The notes under the pieces: generated by a model | Seen by the model: the letters and a program-made list of their open reading frames with translations, nothing else | The model's database searches: none | What the model was told of the DNA's origin: nothing | In this document: piece after piece, positions 1-6,842 of the stretch | Layout of the letters: each line of letters opens with the position of its first letter | How positions within the stretch are numbered: position 1 is the first letter of the stretch | Origin: DATMER01 sp963741305 | GTDB lineage: Bacteria > Acidobacteriota > Thermoanaerobaculia > Multivoradales > UBA5704 | Length of the DNA stretch: 64,000 nucleotides | Assembly (NCBI GenBank): GCA_963741305.1 | Contig: CAVUHL010000003.1 | Location: forward strand, 1,426,001-1,490,000 | Direction of reading: 5' to 3' | Translations under genes and position numbers: made by a program

Positions 1-2
1 CT

Positions 3-1715
3 GCGGCGGTCGCCGAGCTGTTCACCCGGCTCCCCGAGTGCCGGCTGTTCAATCAGTACGGCCCCTCGGAGACCCACGTAGCGACTGCCTATACCCTTCC
101 CGGCCCCGCCCGGAGCTGGCCCGCGCTGCCCTCGGTCGGCATCCCGGTCGCGAACACCCGTATCCTTCTGCTGGATGGCGGCTTGGTGCCAGCGGGCGTG
201 CCAGGGGAGCTGTGCATCGGCGGCGATTGCCTGGCCCGAGGCTATCTCTCACGGCCGGACCTCACCGCCGACCGCTTCGTGCCCGACCCGTTCGCGGACG
301 GCGAGCGCCTCTACCGCACCGGCGACCTCGCCCGCTGGCATCGCGACGGCAACCTGGAGTTCCTGGGCCGCACCGACCAGCAGCTCAAGATCCGCGGATT
401 CCGGGTGGAGCCCGGGGAGATCGAGGCCGTGCTCGCCGCCCACCCCGCGGTGCGCGAGGCCGCCGTCGTCGCGCGGCAGGACCCGGGCGTTGATTTGAAA
501 ATTGGCGCCCGCCGCCTGGTGGCCTACATCGCCACTCAGGGAACGGTCACAGCCAGTGAGCTGCGGGCCGCGGTGCGCGAGCGGCTGCCGGACTACATGG
601 TGCCCTCGGCGTTCCACTTCCTGGAGGCGCTGCCTCTCACCCCGAGCGGCAAGATTGACCGGCGCTCGCTGCCGGACATGGAAGCGGCGGGGGAGCTGAT
701 GGGGGGAGAAACCGGGGCCGTGCCGCCGCGCACGCCGCTAGAAGAGGAGATCGCCGGCATCTGGCGCCAGGTGATGGGCGTCGAGCGGGTGGGCGTGCAC
801 GACAACTTCTTCGACCTCGGAGGCCATTCGCTCCTGGCGGTGAGGCTGTTGGCCCGCATCCGCCGCCAGCTCGGCCGAGACCTGCCCCTGGCGAGCCTCT
901 TCGCCGGGCCGACGATCGCGCACCAGGCCGCGGCGCTCGAGCGCGAACCCGTGTCCGACACGCCCCTGGTGACCCTGCGCGGCACCGGCACGCAACGTCC
1001 CCTGTTCCTGGTCCATCCGGTCGGCGGCAGCGTCTTCTGCTACACCGAGCTGGCCCGCGCCCTCGGACCCGACCAGCCTGTCTACGGCCTGCAATCCCTC
1101 GAGACGGAAGGGACGCTCGAAGAGATGGCCGGAGCCTATCTGCAAGCGGTACGGACCGTTCAGGCCGAGGGACCCTACCGTCTGGGAGGCTGGTCAATGG
1201 GCGGCGTGGTGGCTTTTGAAATGGCCCGCCAGCTCGGTGGGGAAGTCGAGCAGCTCGTCATCCTGGACATGCCCGTCCCCGGCCCCGGAAACGCCGTGGA
1301 CGAGGGCACCCTCCGCGCCTGGTTCGCCCGCGATCTCGCAGGGCTCCAGGGCATGCCCCTCCCCGACGAGATTGGGAGCCTCTCCGCGGACACGCCGCTG
1401 CCCGAGGCGTTCGCCCGGGTCCAGGAGCTCGGCTTGCTGCCCGACGGCCTGGACTTCACGGCGGCCGTCCGCCGCTTCGAGATCTTTCAGGCCAACCAGC
1501 GGCGGGTCGAGGGCTACACCGCGCGGCCCTATCCCGGCCGCATCCAACTCTTCCGGGCCGAAGCCTCCCACTTCGACCACCCCACCGACCCGACGCTCGG
1601 CTGGGGAGCCCTCGCGGCCGGCGGGGTAGAGCTCCACCGGCTCCCGGGCAACCATTGGGCGATCGTCAGCCCGCCAGCCGTGGAAGCCGTGGCCGCGGCG
1701 CTCCAGTTGAGCTGA
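3..1715 (+). CDS. Non-ribosomal peptide synthetase, C-terminal part (A-T-TE), 5' truncated by window edge
   Basis: This is the last module of a non-ribosomal peptide synthetase, which activates an amino acid, carries it on phosphopantetheine and releases the finished peptide. The frame is open from base 3. Visible in order: the second half of an adenylation domain (NQYGPSETHV near residue 17, GELCIGG, YRTGDLARW, and a PSGKIDR C-terminal motif carrying the usual catalytic lysine); a thiolation domain with DNFFDLGGHSL, where Ser276 of the visible part is the expected phosphopantetheine site; and a type I thioesterase with GWSMGG (Ser398 nucleophile) and GNHW (likely catalytic His). The thioesterase makes this the chain-terminating module. 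The start and upstream modules lie outside the window, so the product and the activated amino acid cannot be read. A hairpin follows the stop. Confidence 0.95.
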   Translation, partial: AAVAELFTRLPECRLFNQYGPSETHVATAYTLPGPARSWPALPSVGIPVANTRILLLDGGLVPAGVPGELCIGGDCLARGYLSRPDLTADRFVPDPFADGERLYRTGDLARWHRDGNLEFLGRTDQQLKIRGFRVEPGEIEAVLAAHPAVREAAVVARQDPGVDLKIGARRLVAYIATQGTVTASELRAAVRERLPDYMVPSAFHFLEALPLTPSGKIDRRSLPDMEAAGELMGGETGAVPPRTPLEEEIAGIWRQVMGVERVGVHDNFFDLGGHSLLAVRLLARIRRQLGRDLPLASLFAGPTIAHQAAALEREPVSDTPLVTLRGTGTQRPLFLVHPVGGSVFCYTELARALGPDQPVYGLQSLETEGTLEEMAGAYLQAVRTVQAEGPYRLGGWSMGGVVAFEMARQLGGEVEQLVILDMPVPGPGNAVDEGTLRAWFARDLAGLQGMPLPDEIGSLSADTPLPEAFARVQELGLLPDGLDFTAAVRRFEIFQANQRRVEGYTARPYPGRIQLFRAEASHFDHPTDPTLGWGALAAGGVELHRLPGNHWAIVSPPAVEAVAAALQLS

Positions 1716-1735
1716 GCGCACACGAATACCAAGAG

Positions 1736-1763
1736 CGGCGGGCCCGGCCCCTCGGGCCCGCCG
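1736..1763 (+). terminator. Hairpin after the NRPS gene
   Basis: A GC-rich inverted repeat, CGGCGGGCCC / GGGCCCGCCG with an 8-base loop, lies 20 bp after the NRPS stop. It has no U-tract, so it may be a weak terminator or an mRNA-stabilising hairpin. Confidence 0.45.
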
Positions 1764-1905
1764 AACCTCCTGGGTCCATCGAATGTCAAAGAACGCCCAC
1801 CGGCTCCAAGCTTCAGGAACTCAGCGAGATTGCGCATAGTAATAGCCCACCCGGTAGGCTGTCAATCCCCAGCCGTGTGCGCATCCCACTTACCTGCGCA
1901 TGAGA

Positions 1906-2108
1906 ACGTCCCGCCCCGCGGGGCGGACGGTCCGCCCCGATCCGCGGACGGTCTGGCCGGAGCCGGGAAGGATCCGCCCCGATCCGGGAGCGTTCCGCCC
2001 CTCCCGCCGGGCCCTCCGGAGCATGCGGGAGCGGCTCGCCCCCAGGCGTGGAAGGTCCGCCCCGATCCGTGGGTGACTCGCCCCAAAGGGGGGAAGGCCT
2101 GTCCCGAG
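1906..2108. repeat. 21-bp-period degenerate array A, left part
   Basis: Nine full units start at 1906, 1927, 1948, 1969, 1990, 2011, 2032, 2053 and 2074, followed by 14 bases of a tenth unit. Every step is exactly 21 bp with no indel. Units share a core like TCCGCCCCGATCCG but differ from each other. Small dyads recur about 2-3 and about 12 bases into a unit, for example GGACGGTCC (1925-1933), GGATCC (1970-1975), CCCCGCGGGG (1914-1923) and CCCCAAAGGGG (2081-2091). The array is cut at 2108 by the IS21-family insertion and continues at 5024. No promoter or gene is evident in 1764-1905. Confidence 0.93.
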
Positions 2109-2257
2109 TGCGGATTCCGAGCGAATCCGGCCACCCATTCCGACGCGAAGGCGGCCACCATTCCGACGTGAAGGCGGCCACCCATTCCGAGGCCAAAGCG
2201 GCCACCGATTCCGACGTGAAGGCGGCCACTTTTTGAGGGTCGTCGGAATGGTGGCCG
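2109..2257. repeat. Left multiple terminal repeats of the IS21 element
   Basis: Repeats with a GGCGGCCACC...ATTCCGA core recur at 23-24-bp spacing (TCCGA at 2139, 2162, 2186 and 2210). One copy in the opposite orientation follows at 2241-2257. They mirror the right end and are the probable transposase-binding sites. Confidence 0.85.
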
Positions 2258-2346
2258 GCTTGCTGTCGGAATGAGCGGCGAGCAGGGCTCCGACGCCGTG
2301 ACACTCTGGCTCCGAAGGGAGGCAGATGCCGGCAAGGAGACTCAGT

Positions 2347-3888
2347 ATGCGGAAGGTCCAAGAGGTGTTGCGTTTGCTGTTGGTGTGCGGCTTGAGCCAA
2401 CGTCAGGCCAGTCGGGCGAGCGGGGTCGGAAGGGCGAGCGTGGCGGAGTACGTTGAGCGGGCGCAGAAGGCTGGGCTGCTGGAGACGTGGGAGAGCTTGA
2501 GCGAGGAGGAGTTGGAGTGCCGGCTGTATCCGCCGGCCCGGAGAGTGCCGTTGCAGGCCGAGCGTCCAGAGGCTGACTGGGCTGCGGTCCACGAGGAGCT
2601 CAAGCGCCGGGACATGACGCTTTCCCTGGTCTGGCAGGAGTACCGGGAGCAGAATCCGGACGGTTACCAGTACAGCCGGTTCTGCGACTTGTACCGGGAG
2701 TGGCGGGGCAAGCAGGATCTGTGCATGCGACAGGTGCACCGGCCCGGAGAGAAGCTGTTCGTCGACTATTGCGGCGCGACGGTGCCGGTGGTCGACGCGG
2801 GGACGGGCGAGGTGCGGGAGGCGCAGGTCTTCGTGGCGGTTTGGGGCGCCAGCAGCTACACCTTCGCGGAGGCGACGTGGAGCCAGGGCCTGGCCGACTG
2901 GATCGGCTCGCATGTGCGGGCCCTGGAGTTCGGCGGCGGTGTGCCGGAGCTGGTGATCCCGGACAACCTGCGTTCTGGAGTGACCCGGGCGTGCCGGTAC
3001 GAGCCGGAGCTGAACCCGACCTACCAGGACCTGGCCATGCACTACGGCGTGGCGGTGATGCCGGCGCGGGTGCGCAAGCCGCGCGACAAGGCCAAAGTCG
3101 AAGCCGGCGTGCAGCTGGTCCAGCGCTGGATCCTGGCCCGGCTGCGACACCGGACGTTTTTCTCGCTCGGCGAGCTCAACCAGGCGATCCGCGAGCTTTT
3201 GGGTCCGTTGAACGAGCGCCCGTTTCGCAAGCGTCCCGGCTCTCGGCAATCGCTGTTCGAGAGTCTCGAGCAGCCGGCTCTTCGACCGCTGCCAGGCGAG
3301 CGTTTCACCTACGCCGAGTGGAAGAAGGCGCGGGTCCACATCGACTATCACGTCGAGGTCGAAGGCCACTACTACAGCGTGCCCTACCAGCTGGTGAGCC
3401 AGCAGCTCGACGTGCGGGTGAGCGCCCAGACGGTGGAGTGCTTCGCCAAAGGCAAGCGGGTGTCGAGCCATCTGCGCAGCCTTGTGCGAGGCGCTCATAC
3501 GACGCAGAGCGGTCACATGCCCCGTGCTCATCGGGAGTACGCGGAATGGACGCCCGAGCGTCTGGTGCGGTGGGCGCGGGAGGCGGGGCCATCGGTGGGC
3601 GGGCTGATCGAGCGGGTGATGTCGACGCGGGCGCATCCGCAGCAGGGCTTCCGCTCGTGCCTGGGGATCATGCGGCTGGGCCAGCGCTACGGGGCAGAGA
3701 GGCTGGAGGCGGCCTGCCAGCGGGCTCTTCAGGTCGACGCCGTCTCGTACCGCAGCCTGCGCTCGATCCTGCAGGCGGGTCTGGATCGGCAGGAGGTGCC
3801 GGCCGGCGAGCCGTCGGCGGTCCTGCCGCAGGTGCATGAAAACCTCCGGGGCTCCTCGTACTACGGCGGGGAGGAGTGGCCATGCTGA
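2347..3888 (+). CDS. istA: IS21-family transposase IstA
   Basis: DDE transposase that cuts and joins the element ends. 513 aa from ATG 2347, chosen because AGGAG lies 8 bases upstream and IstA proteins usually begin with M-x-K-V; an in-frame start at 2326 is less likely. An N-terminal helix-turn-helix (residues about 5-40, GLSQRQASRASGVGRASV) precedes an integrase core. The likely catalytic residues are Asp140 (VDYCG), Asp206 (IPDNLRSG) and Glu252 (AKVEAG). A C-terminal DNA-binding part follows. Length is normal for the family. The stop overlaps the start of istB, which implies translational coupling. Confidence 0.96.
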   Translation: MRKVQEVLRLLLVCGLSQRQASRASGVGRASVAEYVERAQKAGLLETWESLSEEELECRLYPPARRVPLQAERPEADWAAVHEELKRRDMTLSLVWQEYREQNPDGYQYSRFCDLYREWRGKQDLCMRQVHRPGEKLFVDYCGATVPVVDAGTGEVREAQVFVAVWGASSYTFAEATWSQGLADWIGSHVRALEFGGGVPELVIPDNLRSGVTRACRYEPELNPTYQDLAMHYGVAVMPARVRKPRDKAKVEAGVQLVQRWILARLRHRTFFSLGELNQAIRELLGPLNERPFRKRPGSRQSLFESLEQPALRPLPGERFTYAEWKKARVHIDYHVEVEGHYYSVPYQLVSQQLDVRVSAQTVECFAKGKRVSSHLRSLVRGAHTTQSGHMPRAHREYAEWTPERLVRWAREAGPSVGGLIERVMSTRAHPQQGFRSCLGIMRLGQRYGAERLEAACQRALQVDAVSYRSLRSILQAGLDRQEVPAGEPSAVLPQVHENLRGSSYYGGEEWPC

Positions 3889-4634
3889 CCCATCCGACGC
3901 TGGAGAAGCTTCAAGAGCTGCGGCTCAGCGGCATGGCCAAGGGCTTGGAGGAGCAGATGCAGATGAGCGGCCTGGAGGAGCTCGGTTTCGTCGAGCGTCT
4001 GGGCCTGCTGGTGGATCGCGAGATGACGGAGCGCGAGAACCGCCGGCTCAAGGACCGGCTCGCCAAGGCGCGGCTGCGCCAGAGCGCGGCCGTGGAAGAC
4101 GTGGACCTGCGAACGCCCCGTGGCCTGGACCGGTCGCTCTTCGTGTCTCTGTGCTCGTGCCAGTGGGTTTCCCAACACCTCAACGTCCTGATCACCGGCA
4201 AAACCGGCACTGGCAAGAGCTTCCTGGCCTGCGCTCTGGCGCAGAAGGCCTGTCGCGAGGGCTTCACCGTGGCCTACCACCGCGTGCCGCGGCTGCTGTC
4301 GGATCTGGGCACTGCCAGGGTGGACGGCCGGTACTCGAAGCTGCTGGCGAGCCTGTCGCGGATCGATCTGCTGGTCCTCGACGACTGGGGCCTCCACCCC
4401 TTGGGCGATGCCCAACGCCGGGACCTGCTGGAGATCCTGGAGGATCGCTACGGCAGCCGCTCGACCCTGGTGACCAGCCAACTGCCGGTCAAGATGTGGC
4501 ACGACGCCATCGGCGATGCCACCCTGGCCGACGCCCTGCTCGATCGTCTGGTCCATAACGCCTACCAGATCAAGCTCCTGGGCGAGTCGAGACGCAAGGC
4601 CGCTCTGGGCACGCTAGAGGACGGTCCGTCGTGA
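3882..4634 (+). CDS. istB: IS21-family ATPase / transposition helper IstB
   Basis: AAA+ ATPase that helps IstA choose and reach its target. 250 aa from ATG 3882, which overlaps the istA stop; an in-frame GTG at 3876 is an alternative. The N-terminus (MLTHPTLEKLQELRLSGMA) is typical of IstB. Walker A is GKTGTGKS near residue 106-113 and Walker B is LLVLDDWG near 165. Full length, with no lesion seen. Confidence 0.96.
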   Translation: MLTHPTLEKLQELRLSGMAKGLEEQMQMSGLEELGFVERLGLLVDREMTERENRRLKDRLAKARLRQSAAVEDVDLRTPRGLDRSLFVSLCSCQWVSQHLNVLITGKTGTGKSFLACALAQKACREGFTVAYHRVPRLLSDLGTARVDGRYSKLLASLSRIDLLVLDDWGLHPLGDAQRRDLLEILEDRYGSRSTLVTSQLPVKMWHDAIGDATLADALLDRLVHNAYQIKLLGESRRKAALGTLEDGPS

Positions 4635-4941
4635 GGCGCGCGCGCCGCGCGGCCTGGCCCCCCACCCCTCCGGGAGCCCCCACCCCGGCTATGGAAGCTG
4701 ACGGGGTATGGAAAGCTCCGGGCCGCCACCCGCCCGCCCTCCGGACCTTCCCACACCCCTTGGAAATCCTGGGCGCCCGCCCACCACCCACCCAGGATTC
4801 CACACAGCTCCCACAGCCGCGACGACGAGGTCATGAAAGAGACGAAGAGAAGAGAAAAGATGACAGACTCAGAGGGCCGTAGCAGGCCTCAAGGCGGCCA
4901 CTTCGATCCACCATGAGCCCTGCTCGCCGCAAGCTCCGGCA

Positions 4942-5016
4942 GGGTGGCCGCCTTCGCCTCGGAATCGGTGGCCGCCTTCACGTCGGAATGGGTGGCCGGC
5001 TTCGTCGGAATCCGCA
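4942..5016. repeat. Right multiple terminal repeats of the IS21 element
   Basis: Three repeats of 22-24 bp lie in the orientation opposite to the left end, each with GGTGGCCGCCTTC/GGTGGCCGGCTTC and TCGGAAT, ending in the 12-bp tip. Between istB and these repeats (4635-4941) I see only G+C-rich non-coding sequence with an imperfect inverted repeat near 4758-4800. Confidence 0.85.
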
Positions 5017-5023
5017 TCCCGAG

Positions 5024-5156
5024 TTCCGGAAGGCCCGCCCGGTCCGGCGGACCGCTCCCCCCAGGGACGGACGATTCACCCCAAAGAGGGGAAAGGCTCC
5101 CGGACCGGGGGGAACCGTCCACCGCTCGGGGCGAATCGTGCGCGTGTGCATAGATG
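5024..5156. repeat. 21-bp-period degenerate array A, right part
   Basis: Bases 5024-5030 complete the unit interrupted at 2108. Further units start at 5031, 5052, 5073, 5094, 5115 and 5136, again exactly 21 bp apart. The unit at 5073 (CACCCCAAAGAGGGGAA) is nearly identical to the unit at 2074 in the same orientation. This supports one original array split by the insertion. Confidence 0.92.
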
Positions 5157-5769
5157 TCGCACCCATTGCGTTGTGGAGGCTCTACACCCTTGACATGGTC
5201 GCTCCCAAGCCTCAGGCTAACGCATACTACGGAGGGCCGGTCATCACCAACGAGCCGTGCACGACATCTGGCTTCTGCGCCAACATCCCGGAAGGTCCGG
5301 CCCTCCGTGGGGAGCGTTCATTGACAACTGAGAAGGGAGGGCGGCCTCCGTGTCCAAGGACGCCGCTCGCCCGCCCAAAGAAGGGGACCTGGTCTCCAGG
5401 GAAGCCGTGTGCTCCTCTCCCAACGGAGAGGGCCGGTCGGCTCCGGGGGGAGGCCGGGACGAGGGCGCATGCCCTCTATTTTTCCCCTCCCAACTCGCGC
5501 AGCACGACATCCCCTTCCATGGAGCGAGGTGCAGAGTCCCGGAGCCGGCCGGCTGTGTTTCTCGACTTGGCGATCTTGAGATCGGCTCATGTCTGAAAAT
5601 CACGGTGCCACTGGTTCGTTCCGGTCCTGGGCACCATAACTTCGCTAAAATCAGTGGTTTGAGAAGGCCCTTTCTGGGGGGGCTTGTGATCTCTTTCCTG
5701 GGGAAGCATTAGGGCAGCACGGGAAGGAACCGGAGGCAACGGGCAAGCTGCTGCCCCCGGGTGGAGTTT
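5157..5769. other. No gene recognised (613 bp)
   Basis: Short overlapping open frames exist on both strands, but none resembles a protein I recognise and none has a convincing start site. Probably decayed sequence between array A and the accessory island. Confidence 0.5.
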
Positions 5770-6410
5770 TCAGGCGTAGCGGTCGAACCAGAGATACTCT
5801 TTCCCCGGGATGTATCCGATTTTCTCTAGGAAAGGGATGACCGGGCTGTCCAGTAAGGCATACCCTCCGACGAAGGGCACCTCCCGGGGGATGTGGGTCT
5901 TGAGTTCCTGATGCAGGGCGTACCAATCCCCCGCCGCCGCTACTCCGGGACAACGGCGAGAAACACGATCCGGGCTGAAGTCTCCTCCAAGGTGGCGTAC
6001 AAGAAGTCCAGGATACGTCCCCGCCGCTCGGCGACTAGGATAACGGTGTTTATGACCTCGAAGAGCCAGCGGTTGAACTCGGCCTTATCCATGAAGGCCC
6101 GCTGGATGCTCGCCTGTAGCTCGGGAACGGAGAGCGCGAGTTGGAACAGCCGGTCCGGCTCTACCCAGAGGGCTCGCCGGACGTTGACCTTGAGGGGCTT
6201 TTCGTGCTCCTCCTCTTCTAAGATCGAGTACAGCTCCTTCCGGCGGCGAGACATCGTGTACAGGGCCTCTTCGAAGTCCCGGACTCCGTTTCCGCCAGCG
6301 AAGTCATCCAAGCCGCTACGGAGCGGAATCCGAGGTGGGTAGCCATCGTGGACCACCGGAGGGACTGCAAGATGTCTGCTCGCACCGAGTAAGCCATGGG
6401 CCTTGAGCAC
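5770..6410 (-). pseudogene. Frameshifted hypothetical protein gene
   Basis: On the minus strand one frame runs from 6410 to a stop at 5940 and contains protein-like sequence (RKELYSILEEEEHEKPLK, then FQLALSVPELQAS and FNRWLFEVINTVILVAERRG). Directly after the stop the next frame continues sensibly (YALHQELKTHIPREVPFVGG, then IPFLEKIGYIPGKEYLWFDR) to a stop at 5770. One indel near 5940-5952 would join the two parts, giving roughly 160 residues from the ATG at 6254, or more from upstream. The true start is unclear, and a second frameshift before 6254 is possible. I do not recognise the family. The gene lies between an insertion sequence and an IS200 remnant, so decay is plausible. Confidence 0.5.
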
Positions 6411-6418
6411 GGCATGGG

Positions 6419-6617
6419 CTACTGGCTTCCCCTAAGCGCCTGTTCAAGCTCGTCAGCGATGCGGGTCAACTCCTTTGGGGAAGCAAGCTTACAGAAGACC
6501 TCCCCAAGGTGCGCCCTCAACTCACCGCATAGCACCCTTCCGGCGACACTTCGGGATGAACACGACGTGATATTTGCACTCCCACACCGTGTGGTTCAAA
6601 CTTTCGTACTTGCCCAT
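6419..6617 (-). pseudogene. IS200/IS605-type transposase remnant (TnpA, Y1)
   Basis: From ATG 6617 the minus strand reads MGKYESLNHTVWECKYHV, then VFIPKCRRK, the characteristic start of IS200-type HUH transposases. A frameshift follows, and the next frame reads GELRAHLGEVFCKLASPKE, which also matches the family. The histidine pair, the catalytic tyrosine and the rest of the protein are missing, and the frame ends at 6419. A non-functional fragment of about 60 codons. No clear element ends are visible. Confidence 0.75.
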
Positions 6618-6842
6618 CGTGGTCCTTTTTCTCCTTTCGTGTGCTTGGCGGCTCACGAGGGAAAGTATCCACGATGGGCACCTCTGGCGGAGCCTGTCAA
6701 CTTCAACTGCCACCCCGGCAGAGCCAAGTGGACTCCCTTGATGGTTTAGAGCCTGTGCTAGCATAGGGTCGGACAGGTCCCCCGAGGTTGCCAGCAGAGA
6801 TCAGTCCATAATAGTTGCAAATTGCACGAGGATTATCTCTTC

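Larger units (their letters stand above)
2109..5016 (+). mobile_element. Complete IS21-family insertion sequence (2908 bp)
   Basis: The element begins TGCGGATTCCGA and ends TCGGAATCCGCA, a perfect 12-bp terminal inverted repeat with TG...CA ends. It is flanked by a 7-bp direct duplication TCCCGAG (2102-2108 and 5017-5023). Inside lie istA and istB in the classic overlapping order. Inward of the tips, both ends carry multiple 23-24-bp repeats in inverted orientation, as is typical of IS21-family ends. About 300 bp of G+C-rich non-coding sequence lies between istB and the right repeats. Intact ends, target duplication and both genes suggest a recent and possibly still active insertion. Confidence 0.93.

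Noticed and set aside
1813..3837. 674-codon open frame antisense to istA
   Set aside because: A shadow of istA codon bias on the opposite strand plus array A. No domain, and the sense gene is certain.
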